Positions 45,097 to 56,044 of a stretch of DNA of 64,000 nucleotides are shown one piece after another. Each line of letters begins with the position of its first letter. The first letter of the stretch is position 1. The stretch is from Vulgatibacter sp035565615 (lineage in GTDB: Bacteria; Myxococcota; Myxococcia; Myxococcales; Vulgatibacteraceae), in the NCBI GenBank assembly GCA_035565615.1, contig DATMSB010000143.1:62001-126000 (forward strand), in the 5' to 3' direction. Both the position numbers and the translations under genes were made by a program. Under the pieces are notes generated by a model. The model was not told the origin of the DNA and did no database searches. It saw only the letters and a program-made list of their open reading frames with translations.

Positions 45097-48080
45097 AGAC
45101 GAGCGCCCCTCGCCGCCCCTCGCCCCTCGCGCCGGCCGCTCCCGGCCGCGGGCATCCGCACGATCACGATCACGAGCACGAGCGCGACGACCACTCCACC
45201 CTCCCCCGCCGCGCCTTCCTCCAGCTCGTCGGCGCCGCCGGCCTCGCCGCCTGCTACCCGCCCCAGGGCGAGATCCATCCGTACTCGCGGCAACCGCGGG
45301 AGGTGATCCCCGGGAAGCCGCAGCTCTACGCGACCTCCATGGTCGACCGCGGCTACGCGATCGGCGTCCTCGCCACGAGCTGGTCGGGCCGTCCGATCAA
45401 GCTGGACGGGAACCCCGATCACCCCGCCACCCCCGGCGGCGGCTCCAGCCCGAGGCTGCAGGCGGCGATCCTGGGGCTGTACGATCCCACCCGCGCCACG
45501 CACATGCTCCAGCGGGGCCAGGCCGCGGGGTGGTCGCGCTTCCTGCGGTGGGCCCGCGAGGGCGACCCCGAGGGCGGGGGCCTGCACTTTCTCCTGCCAC
45601 CGGTGTCCTCGACTCTCACCGTCTCGCTGATCGAGCGGGTGCGGCAGGCCAGGCCGCGGGCGACCTTCCACTTCCACGATCCGGCGGCGGCGCCCCAGGT
45701 CCTGGAAGCCGCCGCCGCCGCCTTCGGCGCGCCCCTCCTCCCCCACCTGCACCTGGATCGGGCCCAGGTGATCGCGTCCTTCGACTCCGACTTCCTGATG
45801 GAGCACCCGTTTTCGATCCGGTACGCGGCGGACTTCGGGAAGAACCGCGAGGTCCGCTCCCGCCTCGACGGCATGAGCCGGCTCTACGTGGCGGAGGGCG
45901 ATCTCACCGTCACCGGGGCCATCGCCGACCACCGGCTCCGGTCCCGTCCCAGCCGCGTCCCCTCCCTGCTCGTGGAGCTGCTCGGGGAGCTCGCCCGCGC
46001 CCGGGCCCGCCTCGCCCCGGAGCAGGCGGGCGCCTGGGCCGACGCCTTGGGTCCCCTCGCGGCGCTGCCGCAGGCGTCGCCGTGGATCCGCGCCCTCGCC
46101 GGCGATCTGCTCTCCCGGCAGGGGGCGGGGGTGGTGGTCGTCGGCCCCAGGCAGCCCCGGGAGGCCCACGTCCTGGGCCACGCGATCAACTCGCTCCTCG
46201 GCAACGTGGGGACGACCGTCACCTTCGCGCCGCCGGTGATCCACGAGGAGGGGACGCCCAGCCACGGCCTCGCCCCGCTGGTGGAGGCCCTCCACGCCGG
46301 CCAGGTCGATCGGCTCGTCGCCCTCGAGGTGGATCCGGTCTACGACGCGCCGGCCGACCTCGCGTTCTCGGACGCCCTGCGCCGCGCCGGAGAGGTGGCC
46401 TGCAGCGATCTCCACGTCAACGGCGTCGCCCGATCGAACGCCGCCTGGTTCGTGAACGCCCTCCACTTCCTGGAGCGATGGGGCGACGCCCGGGCCTGGG
46501 ACGGCACCCTCTCCCTGATCCAGCCGCTGGTGCGGCCGCTCCACGGCGGGAGGTCGATGGACGAGATCCTCGCCGCCTTCGCCGGCGATCCGGCGCCGGA
46601 CGATCGCGCGCTGCTGCGGGCGACGTACGCGACCCTCCCCGAGCCCGACTGGGAGCGCGCCCTCCAGCACGGCTTCCTCGCCGGGGCCGCGGCCACCGAG
46701 GCCCCCGCCGCGAACCCCGGCGTGGTCGGCGTCGCCGTCGATGCCGTCCGCAAGGCGCCGCCGCTTCCGGCGCTGGAGCTCTCCCTCCGCCCGGACCCCA
46801 AGCTCGGGGCGGGACAGGACGCCGCGAGCGAGTGGCTGATCGAGCTCCCGGATCCCATCACCAAGCTCGCCTGGGGGAACGCCGCCCTGATGAGCCCCGC
46901 CACGCTGCGGGCCCAGGGGCTGAAGCCCGCGCAGCGGATCGAGGTCGCCGTCGAGGGGCGATCGATCCGGATCCCGGCGCTCCCGGTGGAGGGGATGGCC
47001 GACGATCTGGTGTCGATCACGCTCGGCTGGGGGAACCTCGCCCACCCCTCCAAACTCGAGTACACCTTCCGCGCGGAGGAGGTCCTGGTCGGCGTCGACG
47101 CCTACCCGCTGCGCACCACCCGGGCGCCGTGGTTCGCGGGAGGCGCCACCCTGGCGAAGGTGACCACGCAGGCGTTCCCCTACGCCGCTCCGGAGGCGGA
47201 GGAGGAGGAGCTCGCCGTCACCCAGACCAACCTGGAGATGCACGGAAGACCGATCCTCCTCGGCGCCACCCTCGACGAGTTCCGCGGCAATCCCGACTTC
47301 GTCAAGCCCCACGACGAGCCGATGCCCGACCTCTACGGCACGCCGTGGGCCTACTCCGGCCAGCAGTGGGGCATGGCGGTGGATCTCACCACCTGCATCG
47401 GCTGCCAGGCCTGCGTGGTGGCGTGCGTCGCCGAGAACAACATCCCGGTGGTGGGCAAGGTCGACGCGAGCAAGGGCCGGATCATGCACTGGCTCCGCAT
47501 CGACCGCTACCGGCTCGGCACGGGCGACGACGACGTGCGGCTGATGCCCCAGCCGATGATGTGCCAGCACTGCGAGAAGGCGCCCTGCGAGTACGTGTGC
47601 CCGGTGAACGCCACGGTGCACAGCCCCGACGGCCTGAACGAGCAGGTCTACAACCGCTGCATCGGGACGCGCTTCTGCTCCAACAACTGCCCCTACAAGG
47701 TGAGGCGCTTCAACTTCTTCCTCTACAACGACACCCACATGCCCGAGACGCTGCAGATGTCGAAGAACCCGAACGTCACCGTCCGGGGTCGCGGCGTGAT
47801 GGAGAAGTGCACCTACTGCGTCCAGCGGATCCGCACCGCCGAGATCGAGGCGCGGATCGAGCAGCGGCACATCCGCGAGGGCGAGGTCCGCACCGCCTGC
47901 CAGGTGGCCTGCCCCACCCAGGCGATCGTCTTCGGCCTGGTCTCCGATCCCTCCAGCGAGGTCTCCCGCCTCCACGCGCTGTCGCGGACCTACGGCGTGC
48001 TCCAGCACGAGCTCGCTACCGAGCCGCGCACCCGCTACCTGGCGAACCTGCGCAACCCGAACCCGGAGCTCGAGGGCTGA
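45093..48080 (+). CDS. actB: Alternative complex III iron-sulfur/molybdopterin-like subunit ActB
   Basis: 995 residues. The N-terminal Tat signal LPRRAFLQLVGAAGLAAC directs export of the folded protein and ends in a possible lipid-modified Cys. A His/Asp/Glu-rich patch precedes it. Residues about 60-700 are molybdopterin-oxidoreductase-like (ActB1), which in known ACIII binds no molybdenum. Residues about 760-980 are a ferredoxin-like domain (ActB2) with CIGCQACVVAC, CQHCEKAPCEYVC, FCSNNCPYKVRR and CTYCVQR...CQVACP clusters holding the iron-sulfur centres. Start GTG overlapping the actA stop. It is the redox core between quinol site and ActA. Confidence 0.94.
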   Translation: MKTSAPRRPSPLAPAAPGRGHPHDHDHEHERDDHSTLPRRAFLQLVGAAGLAACYPPQGEIHPYSRQPREVIPGKPQLYATSMVDRGYAIGVLATSWSGRPIKLDGNPDHPATPGGGSSPRLQAAILGLYDPTRATHMLQRGQAAGWSRFLRWAREGDPEGGGLHFLLPPVSSTLTVSLIERVRQARPRATFHFHDPAAAPQVLEAAAAAFGAPLLPHLHLDRAQVIASFDSDFLMEHPFSIRYAADFGKNREVRSRLDGMSRLYVAEGDLTVTGAIADHRLRSRPSRVPSLLVELLGELARARARLAPEQAGAWADALGPLAALPQASPWIRALAGDLLSRQGAGVVVVGPRQPREAHVLGHAINSLLGNVGTTVTFAPPVIHEEGTPSHGLAPLVEALHAGQVDRLVALEVDPVYDAPADLAFSDALRRAGEVACSDLHVNGVARSNAAWFVNALHFLERWGDARAWDGTLSLIQPLVRPLHGGRSMDEILAAFAGDPAPDDRALLRATYATLPEPDWERALQHGFLAGAAATEAPAANPGVVGVAVDAVRKAPPLPALELSLRPDPKLGAGQDAASEWLIELPDPITKLAWGNAALMSPATLRAQGLKPAQRIEVAVEGRSIRIPALPVEGMADDLVSITLGWGNLAHPSKLEYTFRAEEVLVGVDAYPLRTTRAPWFAGGATLAKVTTQAFPYAAPEAEEEELAVTQTNLEMHGRPILLGATLDEFRGNPDFVKPHDEPMPDLYGTPWAYSGQQWGMAVDLTTCIGCQACVVACVAENNIPVVGKVDASKGRIMHWLRIDRYRLGTGDDDVRLMPQPMMCQHCEKAPCEYVCPVNATVHSPDGLNEQVYNRCIGTRFCSNNCPYKVRRFNFFLYNDTHMPETLQMSKNPNVTVRGRGVMEKCTYCVQRIRTAEIEARIEQRHIREGEVRTACQVACPTQAIVFGLVSDPSSEVSRLHALSRTYGVLQHELATEPRTRYLANLRNPNPELEG

Positions 48081-49510
48081 TGGGGGCCGGCGGACAGCTC
48101 GCCGGGGCGTCGGCCGAGTACGCCAAGGCGACGGACGGCGCCTCGATCCTGCTCACGCGGGCGCCGGAGGGGGTGATCGCGCGGCGCCTCCTCCGCCCCG
48201 TGTTCGAGGGCGGGCCCCGGTGGAAGCTCGCGTTCCTCATCACCCTGGGTGGATCCACCGTCTGCTGGCTCGCGATCCTCTACACCATCGTCACCGGCAT
48301 CGGCGTGTGGGGAAACAACATCCCGGTGGCCTGGGCCTACGCGATCACCAACTTCGTGTGGTGGATCGGGATCGGCCACGCCGGCACCTTCATCTCCGCG
48401 ATCCTCCTCATCCTCGAGCAGAGCTGGCGCAACTCGATCAACCGCTTCGCGGAGGCGATGACGCTCTTCGCGATCATGCAGGCGGCGCTCTTCCCGGTGC
48501 TGCACCTGGGGCGGCCCTGGTACGCCTACTGGATCTTCCCCTACCCGGCGACGACTCGGGTCTGGCCGAACTTCCGCAGCGCCCTCCCCTGGGACGCGGC
48601 GGCCATCTCCACCTACTTCACCGTGTCGCTGGTCTTCTGGTACCTGGGCCTCGTCCCGGACCTGGCGGCCGCCCGCGACAGCGCGCCCACCCTGGCCAAG
48701 CGCCGGATCTACGGGATCTTCGCCCTGGGCTGGCGGGGCTCCGCCAAGGCGTGGCGGCACTACCGGATCGCCTACCTGATCCTCGGCGCGCTGGCGACGC
48801 CGCTGGTGCTCTCCGTGCACAGCGTGGTGAGCCTCGACTTCGCCATCGCCCAGCTCCCCGGCTGGCACTCCACGATCTTCCCGCCCTACTTCGTCTCGGG
48901 CGCCATCTACTCCGGCTTCGCGATGGTGATCACCCTGATCGTCCCCGTGCGGAAGATCTTCGGGCTCCACGACATCGTCACCACCCGGCACATCGAGGCG
49001 ATGGCCAAGCTCATCCTCGTGACGGGATCGGTCGTCTACTACACGTACGGCGTCGAGATGTTCATCGCCTGGTACAGCGGCAGCGAGTACGAGATCGGGA
49101 TGCTCGTCCAGCGGCTCACCGGCCCCTACGCCTGGTCCACGTGGATGGTCTACGCGATCAACTTCGTCTCCCCGAACCTGATGTGGTTCGAGCGGATCCG
49201 CACCAGCGCCGTCTGGATGTTCGTGATCTCGATCTTCATCAACGTCGCCATGTGGCTGGAGCGCTTCTGGCTGATCGTGACCTCGCTCAACCGCGATTTC
49301 CTCCCGGCGAGCTGGCACATCTACAAGCCCACCTACGTCGACGGCGCGATCATCCTCGGGACGCTCTTCTTCTTCATGTTCCTGTTCCTCCTCTTCCTGC
49401 GCTTCGTGCCCTTCATCCCCATCAGCGAGACGAACGAGGTGCGCCACATGCTGGTCAAGGAGGAGGCGAGGATCGCGAGGGAGCGCCATGAACGCGGGGC
49501 TGCTGGCTGA
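48080..49510 (+). CDS. actC: Alternative complex III membrane subunit ActC (NrfD/PsrC-like)
   Basis: 476 residues with about ten transmembrane helices, for example LAFLITLGGSTVCWLAILYTI, GTFISAILLILEQSWR and LGTLFFFMFLFLLFLRFVPF. It is NrfD-like and contains the quinol-binding site facing the periplasm. Conserved polar positions sit in the helices (GHAGTFISA; VHSVVSLDFA). The start ATG shares a base with the actB stop (TGATG). The end overlaps actD by 23 bp. Confidence 0.94.
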   Translation: MGAGGQLAGASAEYAKATDGASILLTRAPEGVIARRLLRPVFEGGPRWKLAFLITLGGSTVCWLAILYTIVTGIGVWGNNIPVAWAYAITNFVWWIGIGHAGTFISAILLILEQSWRNSINRFAEAMTLFAIMQAALFPVLHLGRPWYAYWIFPYPATTRVWPNFRSALPWDAAAISTYFTVSLVFWYLGLVPDLAAARDSAPTLAKRRIYGIFALGWRGSAKAWRHYRIAYLILGALATPLVLSVHSVVSLDFAIAQLPGWHSTIFPPYFVSGAIYSGFAMVITLIVPVRKIFGLHDIVTTRHIEAMAKLILVTGSVVYYTYGVEMFIAWYSGSEYEIGMLVQRLTGPYAWSTWMVYAINFVSPNLMWFERIRTSAVWMFVISIFINVAMWLERFWLIVTSLNRDFLPASWHIYKPTYVDGAIILGTLFFFMFLFLLFLRFVPFIPISETNEVRHMLVKEEARIARERHERGAAG

Positions 49511-50036
49511 GTTCGAGTCGTCGGACGAGCTGCTCGAGGCCGCCCGCGCCATGCGCCGGGCCGGCTTCACGGCGATGGACGCCTTCACGCCCTTCGCCGT
49601 CGGCGGGCTCGACGAGATCCTGGAGATCCCTCGCTCCCGGGTGCCGCTCTACAGCCTGGTCGCCGGGATCCTCGGGGGCGGGTACGCCTACCTGATCCAG
49701 TACTGGATGAACGGCTTCGACTACGCCCTCAACGTGGGGGGAAGGCCCCTCGGCAGCGTCCCGGCGTTCATCCCCCCGTCCTTCGAGGGGACGGTGCTGC
49801 TCGCCGCGCTGACTGCGGTCGTCGCCTTCCTCGGCTTCTCGGGCCTCCCCCAGGTCTCGTCGCCGATCTTCACGGTGGACGGCTTCGAGCGGGCCAGCGT
49901 GGACCGCTTCTTCCTCGGGCTCGAGGCGACGGATCCCGCGTACGACGCCGAGCTCGCCACCCGGCTGCTCCGCGAGGCCGGCGCCCTGCGGATCTCGGGC
50001 GTCCCCTCCGCCCACCGGGAGACGGAGCCGGCGTGA
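49488..50036 (+). CDS. actD: Alternative complex III subunit ActD (DUF3341)
   Basis: 182 residues. A small cytoplasmic N-terminal alpha/beta domain (LLAEFESSDELLEAARAMRR) is followed by two transmembrane helices (about residues 53-75 and 98-118) joined by a short loop. DUF3341 matches ActD, which packs beside ActC; its exact role is unclear. Its start lies inside the end of actC (23-bp overlap) and its stop overlaps actE as GTGA. Confidence 0.92.
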   Translation: MNAGLLAEFESSDELLEAARAMRRAGFTAMDAFTPFAVGGLDEILEIPRSRVPLYSLVAGILGGGYAYLIQYWMNGFDYALNVGGRPLGSVPAFIPPSFEGTVLLAALTAVVAFLGFSGLPQVSSPIFTVDGFERASVDRFFLGLEATDPAYDAELATRLLREAGALRISGVPSAHRETEPA

Positions 50037-50689
50037 GGTCCAGGCCCCCAGGGCGCCTGCGCGCGCCGCCCGCCCCTTCGGCGCCCCTCGCGCTGGCGAC
50101 CCTCCTCGCCCTCGCCGCGGGGGCGTGCAGCGATCGCAACAACCTCGTCCCCCTCGACTGGTCCCTCAACCGGATGACGAGGCAGGCCCGCTACACGGAC
50201 TTCGAGCCGGGGCCCGGCTTCCGCGACGGACGGGTGCTCCAGCCGCCGCCGGCGGGGACCGTCCCCAGGGAGCGGATCGTCGGGCGCCCGCTCGTCACCC
50301 TGGGCGTGGGCGACGACGGCAGCTTCGCGGCTTCGATCCCCATCCCGATGGACGAGGCCCTGATCCGGATGGGGCGCGATCGCTTCGACCGCACCTGCGC
50401 GGCGTGCCACGGCATCCTCGGCGACGGCGACAGCGAGGTGGCGCGGAAAATGCCCCTGGTGAAGCCGCCGTCGCTCCACACCGACGCGATCCGGGCCTAC
50501 CCGCCCGGGCGCATCTTCCAGATCGCCACCTTCGGCTACGGGCTCATGCCCGGCTACGAGTTCCAGCTCGACGTCACGGAGCGCTGGGCGATCGTGGCCT
50601 ACCTCGAGGCCCTGCAGCTCAGCCGATCGGCGCAGATCTCCGCGCTCCCGCCCGGCCTGCAGCGCCGGTTCCGCTCGGAGATCCCATGA
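50033..50689 (+). CDS. actE: Alternative complex III monoheme cytochrome c subunit ActE
   Basis: 218 residues. A lipoprotein-type signal (LATLLALAAGAC) is followed by a small extension and a cytochrome c domain with one CAACH heme site (about residue 123). The distal Met is probably in YGLMPGYEF. ActE is the peripheral electron carrier linking ActA to acceptors. GTG start overlapping the actD stop; the stop overlaps actF as ATGA. Confidence 0.93.
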   Translation: MRSRPPGRLRAPPAPSAPLALATLLALAAGACSDRNNLVPLDWSLNRMTRQARYTDFEPGPGFRDGRVLQPPPAGTVPRERIVGRPLVTLGVGDDGSFAASIPIPMDEALIRMGRDRFDRTCAACHGILGDGDSEVARKMPLVKPPSLHTDAIRAYPPGRIFQIATFGYGLMPGYEFQLDVTERWAIVAYLEALQLSRSAQISALPPGLQRRFRSEIP

Positions 50690-51855
50690 GCCCGAAGCGT
50701 CGCTTCATCGCGGGCAGCGCAGTCGCACTGGTCCTGGGGATCGCCGGGCTCGTCCTCGGCGCGCTCCTCGATCCCCGGCGCTTCCTCTTCTCGTACCTGA
50801 CGGCCTGGGCGTTCTGGGTCAGCACCGCGATCGGCGCGCTCTTCGTCGTGATGATCGGGCACGCCGCCCGGGCCCGGTGGTTCGCCGGGGTGCGGCGGCT
50901 GATGGAATACCCCACCTCCACGCTCCCGCTCCTCCTCCTTCTCGCGATCCCGATCTTCCTCGGCCTGGACTCCCTCTACGAGTGGGCGGGCCCCTGGGCG
51001 GCGCTCCCCGAGGCCAAGCGGCGGCTCCTCGAGCACAAGCGCCTCTGGCTGAACGAGCCCTTCTTCGTGGTGCGCTCCGTCGTCTACCTCCTCGTCCTCT
51101 CCGCCTTCAGCCACCTCCTGGTGGCGGGATCGCTGCGGGAGGACGCGGGCTACGACGAGGCCCGCAAGCGCCGCCTGCAGCGGATCGGATCCGGCGGGAT
51201 CCCGATCTGCGCGCTGGTCGCCACCTGGGCCAGCTTCGACTGGCTCATGTCCCTGGAGCCCACCTGGTACTCGACGGTCTTCGGCGTGTACTTCTGGGCG
51301 GGCGGCTTCATCGCGGCCCTGTCGCTCCTCGGCATCCTCGTCGCGGTCTTCGCGGGCCTCAGGCTCCTGCCCCCCGAGATCGGCCCCGCCCACCAGTGGG
51401 CCACGGGCCGGCTGATGTTCGCCTTCGTGATCTTCTGGGCATACCAGGGGTTCTCCCAGCTCCTCATCATCTGGATCGGGAACATCCCCAACGAGATCAG
51501 CTTCTACCAGCACCGGGCCAACACCGGCTGGGGCTGGGTCAGCTTTCTCCTCGGCGTCGGCCAGTTCCTCGTGCCGTTCCTCCTCCTCCTCTCCCGCGAT
51601 CTGAAGCGGAAGCCCGCGGCGCTGGCGTGGATGGGCGCGTGGCTGCTCTTCGCCCACTACGTCGACGTCTACTGGATGGTGATCCCCAACCTGCACCCGG
51701 AGGGGGTCGTGGTGTCGTGGCTGGACCTCGCCGCGCTGCTGGGTACGGGCGGCGCGCTGGGCCTATTCACCGCCCTCCGCTTCGCGGGCCGCCCCACCGT
51801 GCCGGTGGGGGATCCCTATTACCTTCAGTCGCTGACCTACGGGGGCCACCCGTGA
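50686..51855 (+). CDS. actF: Alternative complex III membrane subunit ActF
   Basis: 389 residues with about ten transmembrane helices (AGSAVALVLGIAGLVLGALL, LLLLLAIPIFLGLD, LLAALS-type segments, LGTGGALGLFTALRF). It is paralogous to ActC and considered a proton-path subunit. Tight ATGA and GTGA couplings on both sides show it belongs to the same transcript as actE and the small membrane protein. Confidence 0.93.
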   Translation: MSPKRRFIAGSAVALVLGIAGLVLGALLDPRRFLFSYLTAWAFWVSTAIGALFVVMIGHAARARWFAGVRRLMEYPTSTLPLLLLLAIPIFLGLDSLYEWAGPWAALPEAKRRLLEHKRLWLNEPFFVVRSVVYLLVLSAFSHLLVAGSLREDAGYDEARKRRLQRIGSGGIPICALVATWASFDWLMSLEPTWYSTVFGVYFWAGGFIAALSLLGILVAVFAGLRLLPPEIGPAHQWATGRLMFAFVIFWAYQGFSQLLIIWIGNIPNEISFYQHRANTGWGWVSFLLGVGQFLVPFLLLLSRDLKRKPAALAWMGAWLLFAHYVDVYWMVIPNLHPEGVVVSWLDLAALLGTGGALGLFTALRFAGRPTVPVGDPYYLQSLTYGGHP

Positions 51856-52220
51856 GCCGCGAGCCCACCCACCCGCACATCCGGCTCGAGGAGGACGTGG
51901 TCAACACGCGCCTCCTGATGACGCTGGTGATCCTCACCGTGCTCATCACCCTGGGCGGGATCGGCTGGGCGTGGCTCGAGTTCGATCGGGAGACCACACG
52001 CCTCGGCGGCCTGCCCCACCCCGTCCCGCCGCCCACCGCGCCGCGTGAGATCTCGGGCGTCAACCAGACCCTCATCCGGTTCGAGCGGCACGGCCAGGTG
52101 CTCGAGCAGCGGCAGCGTCGGGCCCTCGAGGAGTTCGGCTGGGTGGATCCCGCCCGGGGGATCGTCCGCATCCCCATCGACGAGGCGATCCGGCTCAAGG
52201 CGGAGGAGCTCTCGCCATGA
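51852..52220 (+). CDS. Small membrane protein of the act-cox operon
   Basis: 122 residues. One helix, LLMTLVILTVLITLGGIGWAW (about residues 21-41), is followed by a soluble tail with VNQTLIRFERHG and the motif GWVDPARGIVRIPIDEAIRL near the C-terminus. That last phrase recurs in single-helix proteins next to caa3/aa3 oxidase genes in other proteobacteria. I know of no assigned function. GTG start overlapping the actF stop and ATGA overlap into coxB, so it is made in step with the complex. It may be an assembly factor or an accessory subunit. Confidence 0.85.
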   Translation: MSREPTHPHIRLEEDVVNTRLLMTLVILTVLITLGGIGWAWLEFDRETTRLGGLPHPVPPPTAPREISGVNQTLIRFERHGQVLEQRQRRALEEFGWVDPARGIVRIPIDEAIRLKAEELSP

Positions 52221-53379
52221 ACGAGTTCCTCCGCGAGATCCTCTACCTGCCCGAGCAGGCCTCCACGATCTCCAACGAGATCGATCACCTCCACTTCTGG
52301 GTGATCGGGACCACGATGGTCGGCTCGACCATCGTCTTCCTATGCGCGATCTGGTTCACCTTCCGCTACAGGCGGCGCGCCGAGGGGGAGCTGACGCCGC
52401 AGGTGAGCGCCGCTGCCCTGGAGCTGGGCTTCATCGCCTTCCTCGTCACCTTCTTCGTGGTGATCTGGGTGGTCGGCTTCCGCCAGTACGTGCGCATCCG
52501 CACCCCGCCCAAGGACGCCATGGTGGTGTACGTCACCGGCAAGCAGTGGATGTGGAAGTTCTCGTACCCCGAGGGGCGCAGCACCATCGCCACCCTGGTG
52601 GTGCCGGCCCGCCGTGAGGTGAAGCTGTTTCTCACCTCCCGCGACGTGATCCACAGCTTCTACGTGCCCGCCTTCCGCCTCAAGCAGGACGTCCTCCCCG
52701 GCATGTACGTGACCCTCTGGTTCGAGGCGAAGAACCCGGGGCTCTACAAGATCTTCTGCGCGGAGTACTGCGGCCTCGATCACTCCCGGATGTGGGGGGA
52801 CGTGGTGGTCCTCGACCCCGTCGACTTCGATCGGTGGATGGAGGGGACGCCGACCGAGGACGTGATCCCCATGCCCGCCGGCTACCACCGCGCCACCATC
52901 GCCGATCACGACCACCCGGAGGTGAACCCCGCGCCGTTCGCCGCGACCGTGGAGGAGCGGCCGCGGAGCATGGCAGACGTCGGGAGGGAGGTGGCGGAGC
53001 GACGGGGCTGCCTCGCCTGCCACACGCTGGACGGCCAGCCCCACATCGGCCCCACCTGGCGCGGCCTCTGGGGCGAGACCGTCACCCTCGACACCGGCGA
53101 GCAGGTGATCGCCGACGAGGCCTACCTCACCCGCTCGATGATGGATCCCATGGTCCAGATCGTCTCGGGCTTCGGGCCGGTGATGCCCACCTACCAGGGC
53201 CTCCTCGATCCCGCCGAGGTGGGGGCGCTCCTCGAGCTCATCCGCACGCTGCGCCCCACCCTCCCCGACGAGGCGAGGTACCCGATCCCGCTCGTCGAAG
53301 GGGCCGGGCGGCCGCCCCTCGGCCACGTCTCCCCCGAGCGCGCGAAGGTCGTGCGCGAACTCCCCGCCGAGCTCACGCC

Positions 53380-53383
<4 letters not shown>
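52217..53383 (+). CDS. coxB: Cytochrome c oxidase subunit II with fused cytochrome c (caa3 type)
   Basis: 388 residues. Two membrane helices (about residues 25-52 and 72-93) are followed by the cupredoxin domain. The CuA ligands are in FCAEYCGLDHSRMWGDV, with the upstream His in SRDVIHSFYVPAFRLKQD. The C-terminal third is a cytochrome c domain with CLACH (about residue 270) and a probable Met ligand in GPVMPTYQGLL. The fusion makes this a caa3-type oxidase taking electrons from the act complex. The aromatic stretch KQWMWKFSYPEG is present. It overlaps both neighbours by 4 nt. Confidence 0.95.
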
Positions 53384-54963
<1,580 letters not shown>

Positions 54964-54965
54964 CG

Positions 54966-55610
54966 ATGTACGCCCCGCCTCTGCAGCATCACTTTTCCGA
55001 CATGGAGAAGCAGCGGCACGCCGCCAAGCTGGGGACGTGGATCTTCCTCTCGTCCGAGCTGCTCTTCTTCAACGCGCTCTTCGCGCTCTACGCCTTCTAC
55101 CGGGTGAAGTATCCGGAGGCGTTTCAGGTCGGCATCGCCCACAACGCCAAATGGCTCGGCTCGATCAACACCGCGCTCCTCATCGTGGGGAGCGTCTCGG
55201 TCGCCAGCGCCGTGAACCTCCTGCGCATGTCGCGGCGGGGAGCGGCGATCGCCCTCACCCTGGTGACGTGCGCCTGCGGCCTCGGCTACGTCTCGATCAA
55301 GTCGATCGAGTACGGCCTCCACTTCGCCGAGGGGATCTATCCGGGAGGCGCAGGGCACTTCTTCGTCGAGCATCCGGAGCCGGGCCTGAAGGTGTTCTTC
55401 ACCTCGTACTTCCTGCTCACGGGCCTGCACCTCGTCCACGTGGCGATCGGCGTGGCGATCCTCGCCTGGATGGCGTGGTGGGTGCACCGCGAGCGCATCG
55501 GGCCCCACGGCGCGTATCGGCTCGGGCTCACCGGCCTCTACTGGCACTTCGTGGACACGATCTGGCTCTTCATGTGGCCGATTTTCTACCTGATGGGAGC
55601 CCGCCCATGA
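54966..55610 (+). CDS. ctaE: Cytochrome c oxidase subunit III
   Basis: 214 residues with five predicted membrane helices. LGTWIFLSSELLFFNALFALYAFY opens the family; FLLTGLHLVHVAIGVAIL and YWHFVDTIWLFMWPIFYL are the conserved closing blocks. The two N-terminal helices of the seven-helix form are absent, as in many bacterial caa3 oxidases. Start ATG 2 bp after the ctaD stop; the stop overlaps the following gene as ATGA. Confidence 0.93.
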   Translation: MYAPPLQHHFSDMEKQRHAAKLGTWIFLSSELLFFNALFALYAFYRVKYPEAFQVGIAHNAKWLGSINTALLIVGSVSVASAVNLLRMSRRGAAIALTLVTCACGLGYVSIKSIEYGLHFAEGIYPGGAGHFFVEHPEPGLKVFFTSYFLLTGLHLVHVAIGVAILAWMAWWVHRERIGPHGAYRLGLTGLYWHFVDTIWLFMWPIFYLMGARP

Positions 55611-55990
55611 GCGAGAGGCCCGTCTCCGTCTGGCTCTTCCCCGGCCTCGGCGCGGGGCTGCTCCTGCTGCTCTCGCTCAGCCTCGCCCTCTCCTTCGTCG
55701 AGCTGGGCAGGTGGTCCACCTGGATCCACCTCGGCATCGCCACGGTGCAGGCCGGCGCGGTGGTGTGGTTCTCGATGGAGCTCTTCCAGAGCCGGTTCTC
55801 GGTGCGGATGCTGGCGATCATCACGCCGCTCTTCGTCCTCCTCCTGGTGGCGCTCACCGCCGTGGATCCCGCGACCCGCGCGCCGGAGGAGGTGCTCGTT
55901 CCTGGCGCCCGCGTCGCGCCCGAGCCGGACGTCCACCCGCTGCCGGGCATGGCGCATCCCGCGTCGTCGGGCGCCGGCGCCGCGCCCTGA
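55607..55990 (+). CDS. Cytochrome c oxidase subunit IV-like membrane protein
   Basis: 127 residues. Three hydrophobic segments (about residues 8-31, 37-55 and 68-85), the last ending LLLVALTAVD, fit the small prokaryotic subunit IV (COX4_pro) family of caa3 oxidases. The C-terminal 40 residues are Pro/Ala rich. It is last in the operon. The family match is by topology, size and position rather than motif. Confidence 0.8.
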   Translation: MSERPVSVWLFPGLGAGLLLLLSLSLALSFVELGRWSTWIHLGIATVQAGAVVWFSMELFQSRFSVRMLAIITPLFVLLLVALTAVDPATRAPEEVLVPGARVAPEPDVHPLPGMAHPASSGAGAAP

Positions 55991-56006
55991 GGGGCGGCGA
56001 GCGCCT

Positions 56007-56040
56007 CGCGCGGCCCGTCGGGTCTTCGCCGGGCGGCGCG
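56007..56040. terminator. Imperfect GC hairpin at the act-cox operon end
   Basis: CGCGCGGCCCG (56007-56017) faces CGGGCGGCGCG (56030-56040) with one mismatch, 17 nt after the last stop. No U-tract. The next gene is convergent. Confidence 0.4.
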
Positions 56041-56044
56041 CGCG

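Noticed and set aside
45087..48008. A 973-residue minus-strand frame opposite actB
   Set aside because: Shadow of actB; no conserved motif, and actB carries all iron-sulfur ligands.
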